Positions 39,599 to 52,341 of a stretch of DNA of 64,000 bases are shown piece after piece. A program made the translations under genes and the position numbers. The number at the start of each line of letters is the position of its first letter. Within the stretch, counting starts at the first letter, position 1. Source of the stretch: Pseudochelatococcus lubricantis (GTDB lineage Bacteria > Pseudomonadota > Alphaproteobacteria > Rhizobiales > Beijerinckiaceae); contig NZ_JAASQI010000003.1 of the NCBI RefSeq assembly GCF_011762225.1, forward strand, positions 248,001-312,000, in the 5' to 3' direction. The notes below the pieces were generated by a model that saw nothing but the letters and a program-made list of their open reading frames with translations, made no database searches and was not told where the DNA came from.

Positions 39599-39732
39599 TC
39601 GCGGTATCTGTCGGCATGCCGGCATTCCTTGGCCGGTTGCCGGCGGCCTGCAGGTTCAGGTATTGCCGCACATCGGGTCGCGCTTAGGTTCCATAATCGT
39701 GCTTACGCGATTCATCTATCCGTGTAGCCGCG

Positions 39733-40596
39733 TCACACCCCCTGCGTGGCGCCAGCTACACGACGTCGCCATTTGATATAAGGAATCGACACCAGCGTGC
39801 CGATGACCAGATGGTAGAGAACGACGGCGAGCGCGGCTCTTTCGTCGGGGAAATTGACGCTGGCGATTGCCATGGCGATTCCCGGATGGCGCGTTCCAGT
39901 CGCCAGTGCCAGCACGGTGCGGTCCTTCGGCTCTGGACCACCGAGCTGGTGGCCGACCAGAAGACCGATCAGCGTGAAGGCCGCCAGCGCGACGGCGACG
40001 CCGTTGCCCACCATCGCCCATACAGCCGGCCATGCCACGAACAGCACCGGCAGGCATGCGGCGACGAGCAGCGCCATCGCTGCAGCTGAAACAGGCCGGG
40101 CAATCCGGTCCGCGAAGGCCGGCGCGTAGTGCCGCACAGCAATGCCGGCTGCCAGCGGCGCGATGACGGACGTGAGTTCTATGAAGCCTATCTTGAGCGC
40201 CGATATGCCCGTATCGTGTCCGAATGCCGCGCCGACGAGTCTCACGGCGAGCGGTGCCAGAACGATCGCCATGAGCGAGGCCGCCACCAGCAGGCCGATG
40301 GTATAGGTGGCCGAGCCGCCCGCCCCGCGCTGCTTGTTGGCAAGGATGGGTGGCACCGGCGAGACCGCCAGCGCCACCAGCGCGATGCTGACCGGCCGCG
40401 GCAGATGGAACAGCGCGGCGATCGCTGCGGCGACGACAACCATGATGACGTTCATGGCGAGGATCGAGCGCAGGAAAAGCGCGCGATGCTGCACAAGGTA
40501 TATCGCATCCTCCCGTCTGGCGGAAAGACCGATCGTGAAGACGAGAAAGAGGATGCTGACCTTGATCGTCAGCAACAGCAGGTGCGCGAGCGTCAT
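39733..40596 (-). CDS. Bile acid:sodium symporter (BASS) family transporter
   Basis: The 287-residue protein is almost entirely hydrophobic, with about nine predicted helices. It has the BASS-type crossover motifs PVPPILANKQRGAGGSATYTIG near residue 80 and GIAMAIASVNFPDE near residue 245, matching the two Na+/substrate helices. Substrate is unknown; relatives carry organic anions or 2-keto acids. An inverted repeat (39721-39728 with 39755-39762) spans its stop codon. It is the next minus-strand gene after metH, with 120 bases between. Confidence 0.85.
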   Translation of the reverse strand: MTLAHLLLLTIKVSILFLVFTIGLSARREDAIYLVQHRALFLRSILAMNVIMVVVAAAIAALFHLPRPVSIALVALAVSPVPPILANKQRGAGGSATYTIGLLVAASLMAIVLAPLAVRLVGAAFGHDTGISALKIGFIELTSVIAPLAAGIAVRHYAPAFADRIARPVSAAAMALLVAACLPVLFVAWPAVWAMVGNGVAVALAAFTLIGLLVGHQLGGPEPKDRTVLALATGTRHPGIAMAIASVNFPDERAALAVVLYHLVIGTLVSIPYIKWRRRVAGATQGV

Positions 40597-40671
40597 GCCT
40601 GCACTCTATGCGTGAAGAATATAACGATATTATTTATCCCGGGATTTATGCCATGACTGCCACGCCCCCGG

Positions 40672-40718
40672 CCTGCGGGTCGTCGCCGCGTGCGGGATGG
40701 CGCGCGGCGACGGGCAGG
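40672..40718 (-). other. Long imperfect hairpin after metH
   Basis: GTCGCCGCG at 40682-40690 pairs with CGCGGCGAC around 40703-40711, and CCTGC/GCAGG extend the outer stem. It begins 2 bases beyond the metH stop. There is no T tract, so it may be a 3-prime stabiliser rather than a full terminator. Confidence 0.4.
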
Positions 40719-40719
40719 A

Positions 40720-44469
<3,750 letters not shown>

Positions 44470-44516
44470 TCTCAACTCATCCTCTCTCCGCCGCACGGGG
44501 CGGCGCTGAAACCGCG

Positions 44517-45452
44517 TCAGGCGGCTGCTTGCGCCTGCCCGGCCAACGGGCGCAGGCCCAGCAGATGGCAGATCGCGTAGACGAGATCGGCGCGGTTCAT
44601 CGTATAGAAATGGATATCGGTGACGCCGCGGTCCACCAGATCGAACACCTGTTCGGCGGCCACCGCCGCCGCGATCAGGCGGCGCGTCTCCGCGTCGTCG
44701 TCGAGGCCGTCGAAGCGCTGCGCGAGCCAGGCCGGCACGCTCGCCCCCGCGCGGGCGGTGAAGGCCGCCGTCTGGCGGAAATTCTGCACCGGCAGGATGC
44801 CCGGTACCACGGGGATATCGATGCCCGCCGCGCGCACCTTGTCGAGATAGCGGAAGTACACATCGTTATCGAAGAAGAACTGGGTGATCGCGCGCGCCGC
44901 GCCCGCCTCGACCTTCTGCCGCAGCACATCGATATCGACATCGATGCTCGCGCTCTCCGGGTGTTTTTCCGGATAGGCGGAAACGCTGATCTCGAAATCG
45001 CCGATCTGGCGGATGCCCGCGATCAGCTCGGGCGTCGAGGCGTAGCCTTCCGGATGCGGCGCATACGGCGTGCCGATGCCGCCGGCCGGATCGCCGCGCA
45101 GCGCCACGATGTGATGCACGCCCGCCTCGGCATAGGAGCGGATGACGTCGTCCACCTCCGCCCTCGTCGCGGAGACGCAGGTGAGATGCGCGGCCGGGCG
45201 CAGCGCCGTCTCCTCCACGATGCGCCGGACGGTGGCGTGCGTGCGCTCGCGCGTTGAGCCCCCCGCGCCGTAGGTCACCGAGACGAAAGCGGGACGCAGC
45301 GGCTCCAGCCGCTTGATCGAGGCCCAGAGCGTCTCTTCCATCGCCGGCGTTTTCGGCGGAAAGAACTCCAGCGAGACGCGCACCGGGCGCGTGCCGTCGC
45401 GGCTCGGCCGGAAGCCTGGTCGGAACCCGGGACGGGATTCATGAAGCGTCAT
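44517..45452 (-). CDS. metF: Methylenetetrahydrofolate reductase
   Basis: MetF reduces methylene-THF to methyl-THF, the methyl donor for MetH, using FAD and NADH. The 311-residue protein has the TIM-barrel motifs [10 protein letters not shown] (catalytic Glu), [20 protein letters not shown] and [19 protein letters not shown] 45452 is preceded by GGGAG at 8 bases and is preferred to an in-frame TTG 6 codons upstream, which overlaps the preceding gene. metH follows. Confidence 0.95.
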   Translation of the reverse strand: MTLHESRPGFRPGFRPSRDGTRPVRVSLEFFPPKTPAMEETLWASIKRLEPLRPAFVSVTYGAGGSTRERTHATVRRIVEETALRPAAHLTCVSATRAEVDDVIRSYAEAGVHHIVALRGDPAGGIGTPYAPHPEGYASTPELIAGIRQIGDFEISVSAYPEKHPESASIDVDIDVLRQKVEAGAARAITQFFFDNDVYFRYLDKVRAAGIDIPVVPGILPVQNFRQTAAFTARAGASVPAWLAQRFDGLDDDAETRRLIAAAVAAEQVFDLVDRGVTDIHFYTMNRADLVYAICHLLGLRPLAGQAQAAA

Positions 45453-45466
45453 ATCAAAAACTCCCG

Positions 45467-46471
45467 TCAAGCAACTGCGGATATGGAAGAATATTCTGGA
45501 ACATCGGTAACGACGCGCCGGTCGCGAGCGAGATACAGCGAGACGGTCAGCAGATCGCCCCGGCCGGGCTCGGCAGGCGTCAGGTCGCGATAGCCGATGA
45601 GGTCGAGTTCCGCCTCCTCCAGCCAGCCGGACATCTGCTCATGGGAAAAGCCGAGCCTGCGGTGGGCGTGCTTCTCCCGCAGGAACTCAAGCTCGTGGGC
45701 GGCGAAATCCACGATCAGCAACCGCCCTCCCGGCGACAAAGCCCCGGCCGCCTCGCGGATGGCGCGCGCCGGATCGTCGAGGAAGTGCAACACCTGATGA
45801 ATGAGCACGAGATCGAAGGAATGGCGCTCGACAGGCAGCGCGTGGATATCGCCCTGCCGGAGCTGGACATGGGACAGGCCCGCCTGCTCCAGATTGGCGC
45901 GCGCGACGGTCAGCATGGCATGGCTTGCGTCGAGGCCGACGGCCCTCGCCGCCCGCTCGCCCAGAAGCTGCAGCATGCGGCCGGTGCCGGTGCCGAGATC
46001 GAGCACGGCGCGGAATGGTTGCTCGCCGATCATCTCGCGGATGGCGGCTTCGACGGCATCCTCCGGAACGTGGAGGGCGCGCATCTCGTCCCAATGCCCC
46101 GCGAGACGCGAGAAATGCACCTGCGCCGCCTGTGCCCGCGCCTCGCGCACGGCATCGAGCCGCTGCCTGTCGGCCTGCAGCCGGGAGTCCCCGCGATGCA
46201 GGCGCGCGACGAGATCGCGCACCACCATGGCGCCGGCGTTCTGGTCCGCCAGCCGGAAGAAGGCCCACGCACCCTCGCGTTGGCGCTCGATCAGCCCGGC
46301 TTCCGTCAGCAGCTTGAGATGGCGCGATATGCGCGGCTGGGATTGCGCCAGAATGTCCGTCAGATCGGAGACGTTCAGCTCGCCCTCGGCCAGCAGGGCG
46401 AGAATGCGCAGGCGCGTTTCCTCGCCTGCAGCCTTCAGCGCCGCCAGCATCGCGGACAGCGGAACGGCCAT
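45467..46471 (-). CDS. SahR-like regulator: ArsR-type HTH fused to a SAM-dependent methyltransferase domain
   Basis: The 334-residue protein has an N-terminal ArsR winged helix (TRLRILALLAEGELNVSDL and QSQPRISRHLKLLTEAGL) and a C-terminal class I methyltransferase fold (VLDLGTGTGRMLQLLG, LIHQVLHFLDDP). It ends close to metF and probably heads the metF-metH operon. This architecture and context fit SahR, which senses S-adenosylhomocysteine and represses methionine-cycle genes. A strong palindrome at 46637-46656 is its likely operator. The start ATG 46471 has GGGAGAAGG upstream; ATG 46549 or an earlier one would add a low-similarity extension. Confidence 0.85.
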   Translation of the reverse strand: MAVPLSAMLAALKAAGEETRLRILALLAEGELNVSDLTDILAQSQPRISRHLKLLTEAGLIERQREGAWAFFRLADQNAGAMVVRDLVARLHRGDSRLQADRQRLDAVREARAQAAQVHFSRLAGHWDEMRALHVPEDAVEAAIREMIGEQPFRAVLDLGTGTGRMLQLLGERAARAVGLDASHAMLTVARANLEQAGLSHVQLRQGDIHALPVERHSFDLVLIHQVLHFLDDPARAIREAAGALSPGGRLLIVDFAAHELEFLREKHAHRRLGFSHEQMSGWLEEAELDLIGYRDLTPAEPGRGDLLTVSLYLARDRRVVTDVPEYSSISAVA

Positions 46472-46840
46472 GGACGCCTTCTCCCGGAGCGGCCCGCGAG
46501 ATCGCAAAGGAGCGGACGCTGCCGCTGATGACGTCGTGCCGGAAGTCATGTTCGCACCCCGCTCAAGCCCGCGATATTCCTCGCGTCCCCCTCGTCCGGG
46601 ACGCTCCATGCCTTATTTTGAAGAACTGCAAAAATCATATAAAGATATATTTATATATATTCTCGCATGGAGGCAAGCGCCATTTTCCGGCGTCTCCCGC
46701 CCCTGCGGGCGGGCGGGCCGCCTCTTGACCGGCGCCTGGCGAGGGGTCATATGTCGTTTCAAGCTGTTTCCGGATAGGTGCTGCATCGGCGGGCCTGTGC
46801 GGGAGTGTTCCGAAACGAAGTGCCAAAAAGGGCTTCGGAT
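46472..46840. other. Divergent spacer between the SahR-like gene and hsp20
   Basis: The spacer holds a very AT-rich segment at 46620-46665 with the SahR-like operator. For hsp20, a CTTG at 46724-46727 and CATATGT at 46748-46754 resemble an RpoH promoter, but the 20-base spacing is too long. No gene is recognised. Confidence 0.5.
46637..46656. promoter_or_regulatory. SahR-like operator palindrome
   Basis: ATATAAA-GATATA-TTTATAT is a perfect 7-bp inverted repeat with a 6-base centre in a GC-rich genome. ArsR-family SahR regulators bind AT-rich palindromes of this kind. It lies 165 bases upstream of the proposed regulator start and 185 bases upstream of hsp20, so it most probably controls the regulator-metF-metH operon. 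Confidence 0.75.
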
Positions 46841-47269
46841 ATGTCACGCATGCCATCGTTGTCCTCGCCGTTCCTCCTTGGCTTCGACGAGATCGAGCGC
46901 GCGCTCGACAGGGTCGCCAAGGCCGCGAGCGACGGTTATCCTCCCTACAATATCGAGCGCATCGCCGGCGAAGGTAACACGCCGGACCGCCTGCGCATCA
47001 CGCTGGCCGTCGCAGGATTCACGCGCGAGCAGCTTGAAATTACGCTGGAGGAAAACCAGCTTGTAATCAGAGGCCGTCAGACTGAGGATAAGGGCCGCCA
47101 GTTCCTGCACCGTGGCATCGCGGCGCGGCAATTTCAGCGGTCGTTCCTTCTGGCGGACGGCATGGAGGTGTTGGGGGCCGACCTCGCTAACGGGCTCCTG
47201 TCGATCGATCTGGTCAGGCCCGAGGCCCAGCGCATCGTCCGGCGGATTGATATTCTGGCGCGCGATTGA
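46841..47269 (+). CDS. Small heat shock protein, Hsp20 family
   Basis: The 142-residue protein has an alpha-crystallin domain: N-terminal FLLGFDEIERALDRVAKAAS, then YPPYNIERIAGEGNTPDRLRITLAVAGF, GFTREQLEITLEENQLVIRG and the C-terminal ANGLLSIDLVRP. It acts as an ATP-independent holdase against aggregation. The ATG at 46841 has AAGGG upstream. DUF1150 follows after 42 bases, the usual alphaproteobacterial pair. Confidence 0.94.
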   Translation: MSRMPSLSSPFLLGFDEIERALDRVAKAASDGYPPYNIERIAGEGNTPDRLRITLAVAGFTREQLEITLEENQLVIRGRQTEDKGRQFLHRGIAARQFQRSFLLADGMEVLGADLANGLLSIDLVRPEAQRIVRRIDILARD

Positions 47270-47311
47270 TCGCGGCCAAGACTCGCGACTGCTTCTGAAG
47301 GAGAGTGCGAT

Positions 47312-47578
47312 ATGATCAATGGTTCCTTTGAATTCGACGGCGACGCGACCGACGTGCGGGCTTTCGGCCTCGCTGGCGGCGGCAAGATCGCCTACCTGCG
47401 GTCCATCCGTTCCGAGGACGTGAAGAAGCTGTTCCCCGATGCGCCCGCCATCAAGCCGGGCCTCAAGCTCTTCGCCCTGCTCGCGGCGGACGGCACGCCC
47501 ATAGTCGTCACCGACTCGCGCGATGCGGCCATCGCCAACGCCTGGGCGCACGATCTTGAGGCAGTGAACGTCCACTAA
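47312..47578 (+). CDS. DUF1150 family protein
   Basis: The 88-residue protein contains AGGGKIAYLRSIRSEDVKKLFP, FALLAADGTPIVVTDSRDAAIANAW and a short acidic tail, the DUF1150 core. Homologues in alphaproteobacteria are almost always next to Hsp20 genes and are probably part of the heat-shock response, though function is unknown. A GAAGGAGAG ribosome binding site precedes the ATG. A strong terminator follows. Confidence 0.92.
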   Translation: MINGSFEFDGDATDVRAFGLAGGGKIAYLRSIRSEDVKKLFPDAPAIKPGLKLFALLAADGTPIVVTDSRDAAIANAWAHDLEAVNVH

Positions 47579-47605
47579 TTCAGTATCTTACCGGGTGATA
47601 TTCAT

Positions 47606-47642
47606 ATGCCGCCGCGGGTTCTCCTGCGGCGGCATTGTTTTT
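47606..47642 (+). terminator. Terminator of the hsp20-DUF1150 operon
   Basis: Ten-base GC arms (47606-47615 and 47626-47635) with a 10-base loop are followed by TGTTTTT. It ends the hsp20 transcript just before the convergent hydrolase gene. Confidence 0.92.
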
Positions 47643-48436
47643 CAGGCGGAAACGGCTCCAGCGACGGTCGCCACCAGCAGATCGATATCCTGCGGGCGCG
47701 AGAGCCGGTGATCGCCGTCCTTGATGAAGGTCACGGTCGTCGCCTCGCCCGGCAGGTGCTCCACGAGTTCCAGCGCGTGGCGCCACGGCACATCCGGGTC
47801 CTGCATGCCCTGCAGGATATGCACCGGGCAGCCGGGGGCGATGGGCGCGCCGAACAGGTTGTGGCGCGCGCCGTCCTCAATCAGCGCCCGGGTGATCGGA
47901 TAAGGCTCGCCATAGGCCGAAGGCACCAGCAGACGGCCGCTTTCCGTAACGGTGCGCCGGTCGCTTTCGCTCATGGCGGCCCACATCAGCTTGTCGGTGA
48001 AATCGACGGCGGGCGCGATCAGCACCAGCGCGGAAGGCGCGCTGTCCGTTCCCGCAAGCGTGCGTGCGGCAAGCAGCGAGAGCCAGCCGCCCATGGAGGA
48101 ACCGACGAACACCGGCCGCGTGCCGGCCCTGGCGCGGATGATGCTCACTGCATCCGACAGCCAGTCCGAAATGGTGCCCTCCTCGAATCGCCCGTCGGAT
48201 TCGCCGTGTCCCGAATAGTCGAAACGCAGGAAGGCCTGCCCGCTTCGCTGCGCCCAGTCGTCGAGCGCGGCGGCCTTGGTGGCGCGCATGTCCGAGCGGA
48301 AGCCGCCGAGCCAGACGACGGTCGGCGACCGCCCCTCGCGCGGCAGATAAGCCACACGACGACCGCCGGTAGCGGTTTCGTTAATGAAAAATTGCGCGTT
48401 CGGCTGGTTCACTTTACATAACTCCGCTGTCAGCAT
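47642..48436 (-). CDS. Alpha/beta hydrolase
   Basis: The 264-residue protein has the hydrolase oxyanion/nucleophile segment GSSMGGWLSL (nucleophile Ser), an acidic residue in QDPDVPW and a catalytic His in GDHRLS. FLRFDYSGHGESDG supplies the N-terminal motif. Substrate is unknown; similarity is to carboxylesterase-type cytosolic hydrolases. The start is uncertain: ATG 48436, a GTG at 48412 with GGAG upstream, or ATG 48472. It is divergent from the glycosyltransferase gene. Confidence 0.85.
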   Translation of the reverse strand: MLTAELCKVNQPNAQFFINETATGGRRVAYLPREGRSPTVVWLGGFRSDMRATKAAALDDWAQRSGQAFLRFDYSGHGESDGRFEEGTISDWLSDAVSIIRARAGTRPVFVGSSMGGWLSLLAARTLAGTDSAPSALVLIAPAVDFTDKLMWAAMSESDRRTVTESGRLLVPSAYGEPYPITRALIEDGARHNLFGAPIAPGCPVHILQGMQDPDVPWRHALELVEHLPGEATTVTFIKDGDHRLSRPQDIDLLVATVAGAVSA

Positions 48437-48486
48437 GGGTATTGTACGAATCTTTCCACCTACTCTTACCATTGGTGAACCTGTCG

Positions 48487-49749
48487 ATGCGACCGGGCGC
48501 TCTCCGACCGAATGTATCCCGTGGCCTGTCCGCGACGACGACGCACCCGCTGTACGGCCGCACGGTCTTGCAGATCATTCCCGATCTGGAGGCCGGCGGG
48601 GCGGAGCGCACCACGGTCGATATCGCCGCCGGCCTTGCGGAAGCCGGTGCGCGCGCGCTGGTCGCGACGGAAGGCGGCCGGCTGGTGGGCGAGCTGCAGG
48701 CCAATGGCGGCGTCTGGGTGCCCTTCCCGGCCCGTAGCAAGAACCCTGTCGCGATGGCCTTCAACGCGCGCAAACTGGCCCGCCTTTGCCGACAGGAGGG
48801 CGTCGAGCTGCTCCACGCCCGCTCCCGCGCGCCGGCCTGGGTGGCGCTGATGGCGGCAAGGGTGCTCGGCCTGCCGTTCGTCACGACCTATCACGGCAGC
48901 TATTCGGGCAAATCGTCCGTCAAGGTGCTGTACAATTCCGTCATGGCGCGCGGCGACGTGGTCATCGCCAATTCGCGCTACACCGCGGGTCTCATCGAGG
49001 CCGCGCATCCGGTTGCAGCCGGGCGTGTGAAGGTCATTCACCGTGGCACGGATCTCACGCAATACCAGCCCGACAGGGTGGCGCCGGAGCGAGTCGAGGC
49101 GCTGCGCAAGCAATGGCAGACCGCGCCGCACCAGCGGATCGTGCTGCTCGCCGCACGCCTCACCGCATGGAAAGGGCAGCGCGTACTGATCGAGGCGGCG
49201 CACCTCCTGCACGACGGGCAAGCCCATCGCGACGCGCTTGCGGACGTGGTCTTCATCCTCGCCGGCGACCCGCAGGGGCGCGATGGTTACGTACGCCAGC
49301 TCGACAAGGACGTCGCGCGCCTCGGCCTGACGGACGTCGTGCGCCGCGTCGGCCATTGCGCGGACATGCCAGCCGCCTTTCAGGCCGCGTCCGTCGTCGT
49401 CGTGCCGTCGACCGAGCCGGAAGCCTTCGGGCGGGTGGCGGTGGAAGCGCAGGCCATGGGAACGCCGGTCATCGTCTCCGATCTCGGTGCGGTGCCGGAA
49501 ACCGTGCTGAGCCCGCCGGACGTCGCGCCCCAGCAACGGACCGGCTGGCGCGTGCCCGCCGGCGACGCGCCAGCCCTGGCCGCCGCCGTTGCGGAGGTGC
49601 TGCTGCTCGGCGCCTCCGCCCGTCAGTCGCTGACCGCGCGTGCGCGCCGGCACGTCGAGTCGCATTTCTCGCTGGAATACATGGTTAATGAGACGCTTGG
49701 CGTCTATGCCGCCCTGCTGGCCGGCAGGCAGCGCACGCCGCAGGGTTGA
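48487..49749 (+). CDS. GT4 family glycosyltransferase
   Basis: The 420-residue protein has a GT-B fold. The N-terminal domain contains VLQIIPDLEAGGAERTTVD, typical of GT4. The C-terminal domain contains the donor-binding VVPSTEPEAFGRVAVEAQAMGTPV with the E-x7-E motif. It probably acts in cell-envelope polysaccharide or lipopolysaccharide synthesis, but no partner genes are adjacent. The start is likely ATG 48487. infC lies 173 bases downstream. Confidence 0.88.
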   Translation: MRPGALRPNVSRGLSATTTHPLYGRTVLQIIPDLEAGGAERTTVDIAAGLAEAGARALVATEGGRLVGELQANGGVWVPFPARSKNPVAMAFNARKLARLCRQEGVELLHARSRAPAWVALMAARVLGLPFVTTYHGSYSGKSSVKVLYNSVMARGDVVIANSRYTAGLIEAAHPVAAGRVKVIHRGTDLTQYQPDRVAPERVEALRKQWQTAPHQRIVLLAARLTAWKGQRVLIEAAHLLHDGQAHRDALADVVFILAGDPQGRDGYVRQLDKDVARLGLTDVVRRVGHCADMPAAFQAASVVVVPSTEPEAFGRVAVEAQAMGTPVIVSDLGAVPETVLSPPDVAPQQRTGWRVPAGDAPALAAAVAEVLLLGASARQSLTARARRHVESHFSLEYMVNETLGVYAALLAGRQRTPQG

Positions 49750-49908
49750 CACAGGTCGTCATTTTCGTGTCGTGATGTGGCCGGATGCTATTGACATTGT
49801 GGTACTTTATGCAAATGTTCCGGTCATCGAGGCAGTGCGTCGTGGCAGGAGGGCAGTTGATTTTTTCGGTTTGATCCGGGAGGTGCCCATCGCTGTCCGG
49901 CGTCAATC

Positions 49909-49915
49909 AGGAGAG
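49909..49915 (+). promoter_or_regulatory. Ribosome binding site of infC, deciding an AUU start
   Basis: AGGAGAG lies 7 bases before ATT 49923 and 19 bases before the next ATG (49935). The spacing singles out the ATT as the start codon. Confidence 0.85.
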
Positions 49916-49922
49916 ATCAGCC

Positions 49923-50465
49923 ATTCGCCGCCCCATGAGATCGCTTGCGGTTCCGCAGAAGGAAGGGCCGCGCGCCAACAGAGACATCCGTGGCGTTCGT
50001 GAAGTTCAACTTATCGATGAAGAGGGCCAGAATCGCGGGGTCGTATCGTTCTTCGACGCCCTGCGCATGGCCGAGGAAGCGGGACTGGACCTCGTCGAGA
50101 TAGCCCCCAACTCGACCCCCCCCGTCTGTAAGCTGCTCGATTACGGCAAGTTCAAGTTTCTGGAGCAGAAGAAGGCCGCCGAGGCCCGCAAGAAGCAGAA
50201 GACCGTCGAGGTGAAGGAGATCAAGCTCCGCCCCGGCATCGATGACAACGACTATAACGTCAAGATGCGGGCGATGCAGCGCTTCTTCGAGGAAGGCGAC
50301 AAGGTCAAGGTAACCTTGCGCTTTCGTGGTCGCGAGATGGCGCATCAGGATCTCGGCTACAAGCTGATGCTGCGCGTCAAGAACGATGTGCTCGAAACCG
50401 CCAAGGTGGAGAGCGAGCCGCAGCTCGAAGGCCGCCAGATGACCATGGTACTGGCGCCACGGTAG
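49923..50465 (+). CDS. infC: Translation initiation factor IF-3, with AUU start codon
   Basis: IF-3 checks the start codon and prevents premature 70S assembly. The 180-residue protein begins at ATT 49923 followed by [20 protein letters not shown], the known alphaproteobacterial N-terminus. Starting at ATG 49935 would lose RRP. The IF3-N domain has [17 protein letters not shown] and [22 protein letters not shown]. The IF3-C domain has [20 protein letters not shown] and [16 protein letters not shown]. An AUU start makes infC sensitive to its own product. The usual rpmI-rplT partners are not adjacent; sseA follows. Confidence 0.96.
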   Translation: MRRPMRSLAVPQKEGPRANRDIRGVREVQLIDEEGQNRGVVSFFDALRMAEEAGLDLVEIAPNSTPPVCKLLDYGKFKFLEQKKAAEARKKQKTVEVKEIKLRPGIDDNDYNVKMRAMQRFFEEGDKVKVTLRFRGREMAHQDLGYKLMLRVKNDVLETAKVESEPQLEGRQMTMVLAPR

Positions 50466-50535
50466 AGCTTTATATCAGGTATATCGAATAACAATTATTG
50501 GCGCTTGCGTGACGGCGCGCGCTTGCGCACAATGA

Positions 50536-50584
50536 CTCCCGGGGGCGGCGGACAACGGGTTCGCCCTCCGCGCATTCCCGGGAG
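50536..50584 (+). promoter_or_regulatory. Hairpin that can mask the sseA ribosome binding site
   Basis: CTCCCGGG (50536-50543) is complementary to CCCGGGAG (50577-50584), and the latter contains the sseA Shine-Dalgarno GGGAG, 7 bases before ATG 50591. Pairing would hide the ribosome binding site; the 33-base loop is GC-rich. An RNA switch or thermosensor is possible but not shown. Confidence 0.45.
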
Positions 50585-50590
50585 CAACAT

Positions 50591-51454
50591 ATGTCGTCGC
50601 CGCTCGTTTCTCCGCAATGGCTCGCCGAAAAGCTCGGCCTCGCCGGCAGTGCCGCCGATCCCGCCGTCGTAACGGTCGACGGATCGTGGTATCTGCCCGC
50701 GGAGAATCGCGACCCGCAGGCGGACTATCTCAGGGCGCACATTCCCGGCGCCGTTCGTTTCGACATCGACGCCCTCAGCGATCGCGCCTCGCCCCTGCCC
50801 CATATGCTGCCATCAGCGCCGGATTTCGCCGCGCGCATCGGCGAACTTGGCATTTCCGACAAGGATATCATCGTCGTCTACGACGGCGCGGGCCTGTTTT
50901 CGGCTGCGCGCGTGTGGTGGACCTTCCGTCATTTCGGCGTGGAAAACGTCTTTGTGCTCGACGGTGGCTTTCCACGCTGGCAGGCGGAGGGGCTGCCGGT
51001 CGAGGCAGGCAGCGTGACGCGCCAGCCGGCGGCCTTCGCGGTGAAGCCGGCGCTTGAGGCGGTGATCGATGCCGAGGGCGTGCGCACCTATCTCGATCGG
51101 GCATCCGCCCAGGTCGTTGACGCACGCGGCGCACCCCGCTTCCGGGGAGATGTGCCGGAGCCCCGCCCGGGCCTGCACAACGGCCACATTCCGGGTAGCC
51201 GGAACCTGCCCTTCAGCGAGATCGTCAACAACGGGCAGCTCAGGCGCCCGGAAGAAATTGCCCGGGCCTTCGCACAGGCTGGGGTGGATACCGACAGGCC
51301 GGTCGTCGTCACCTGCGGCTCCGGCGTCACGGCAGCGGTGCTGGCGCTCGGCCTCCACAGGTTGGGCAAGCCAGTGACAGCGCTTTACGATGGATCGTGG
51401 GCGGATTGGGGCTCGCGCGAGGACCTGCCGGTCGCCACCGGCCCGGCATCGTGA
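50591..51454 (+). CDS. sseA: 3-mercaptopyruvate sulfurtransferase
   Basis: SseA moves sulfur from 3-mercaptopyruvate to thiophilic acceptors. The 287-residue protein has two rhodanese domains. The first (about 1-140) is inactive and holds [20 protein letters not shown]. The second has catalytic C242 in [17 protein letters not shown] fits mercaptopyruvate rather than thiosulfate specificity. [14 protein letters not shown] is also conserved. The start is ATG 50591, 126 bases after infC. Confidence 0.93.
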   Translation: MSSPLVSPQWLAEKLGLAGSAADPAVVTVDGSWYLPAENRDPQADYLRAHIPGAVRFDIDALSDRASPLPHMLPSAPDFAARIGELGISDKDIIVVYDGAGLFSAARVWWTFRHFGVENVFVLDGGFPRWQAEGLPVEAGSVTRQPAAFAVKPALEAVIDAEGVRTYLDRASAQVVDARGAPRFRGDVPEPRPGLHNGHIPGSRNLPFSEIVNNGQLRRPEEIARAFAQAGVDTDRPVVVTCGSGVTAAVLALGLHRLGKPVTALYDGSWADWGSREDLPVATGPAS

Positions 51455-51467
51455 TGCCAAGGGATAT

Positions 51468-51490
51468 TGGCCGACCCGACTGATCGGCCA
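51468..51490 (+). terminator. Weak terminator after sseA
   Basis: TGGCCGA (51468-51474) pairs with TCGGCCA (51484-51490) with a 9-base loop, followed by TTATCC. The T tract is poor. Confidence 0.4.
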
Positions 51491-51558
51491 TTATCCATGC
51501 CTCGTCTGCTCAACTACTTTCAACAAAATTTTGTGTAAGCTATTGATTAAAAATCACA

Positions 51559-52341
51559 TTATCCGGGTGGTTGCGCGATTTCCAGCATGTGGCGTGTCAG
51601 CCGGCGCTCGAAGCGCAGCCAGACGCGGCGGGTGATTTCCACCAGCACCAGATAGAGTACGGCGGCGTAGATATAAACGTTGAAGTCGTAGGTGCGCGAA
51701 TAGGCATAGCGCGCCTCGCCCATCAGGTCGAAGATGGTGACGAGGGCGGCGAGCGCGCTGGCCTTGACCATCAGCACCACCTCGTTGCCGAGCGGCCGCA
51801 GTGCCACGATCATGGCCTGCGGCAGAACCACGAGCCGGAACGCTGGCCAGTAGCCAATGCCGAGCGCCCGCGCGGCTTCCCATTGCCCGGTGGGCACGGA
51901 TTTGATCGCGCCACGGAAAATCTCCGCCTGATAGGCTGCTGTATTCAGCGTGTAGGTGAGCAGCACGCAATACCACGCCTCGCGAAAAATCCACCAGACG
52001 CCGAGTGTTTCAAGCGTTCCGCGAAATTGCAGGCCGCCATAATAGACGAGGAAGAGCTGCACCAGCAGCGGCGTGCCGCGCAGCGAATAGCTGAATGCGC
52101 GGAACGGCGCGCGCAGCCAGCGCCTGCGGGACAGCAGCGCGAGGGACGATGCAAGCCCCAGCACCGCGCCGAGGCTGCAGGTGATGACGACGATCTGCAC
52201 CGTGATGCCGAGGCCGGACACGATGCGCCCGCCGTAGCGTTCCCAGAGTTCCGGACTGCCGAACGGCGTGAACAGCACGCCGAGCGCCTGCGTCAGCACC
52301 GCGTGCAGCCAGCCGGTGAGGGTCGGGATGAGATCCGTCAT
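51559..52341 (-). CDS. Polar amino-acid ABC transporter permease (HisM type)
   Basis: The 260-residue inner-membrane protein has about five helices and the permease EAA motif (WEAARALGIGYWPAFRLVVLPQA). It has the 3-TM-type polar-amino-acid permease signature RGTPLLVQLFLVYYGGLQF. ATG 52341 overlaps the stop of the preceding permease gene (ATGA). The longer in-frame reading upstream belongs to the other permease gene in another frame and is not coding. Confidence 0.93.
   Translation of the reverse strand: MTDLIPTLTGWLHAVLTQALGVLFTPFGSPELWERYGGRIVSGLGITVQIVVITCSLGAVLGLASSLALLSRRRWLRAPFRAFSYSLRGTPLLVQLFLVYYGGLQFRGTLETLGVWWIFREAWYCVLLTYTLNTAAYQAEIFRGAIKSVPTGQWEAARALGIGYWPAFRLVVLPQAMIVALRPLGNEVVLMVKASALAALVTIFDLMGEARYAYSRTYDFNVYIYAAVLYLVLVEITRRVWLRFERRLTRHMLEIAQPPG

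Noticed and set aside
46724-46754. RpoH-type promoter for hsp20
   Set aside because: CTTG and CATATGT are present but separated by 20 bases, beyond the 17-18 expected, so I do not call it.
46472-46840. SAM riboswitch upstream of the met operon
   Set aside because: No SAM-type structure is visible; the AT-rich palindrome and SahR-like gene explain regulation better.
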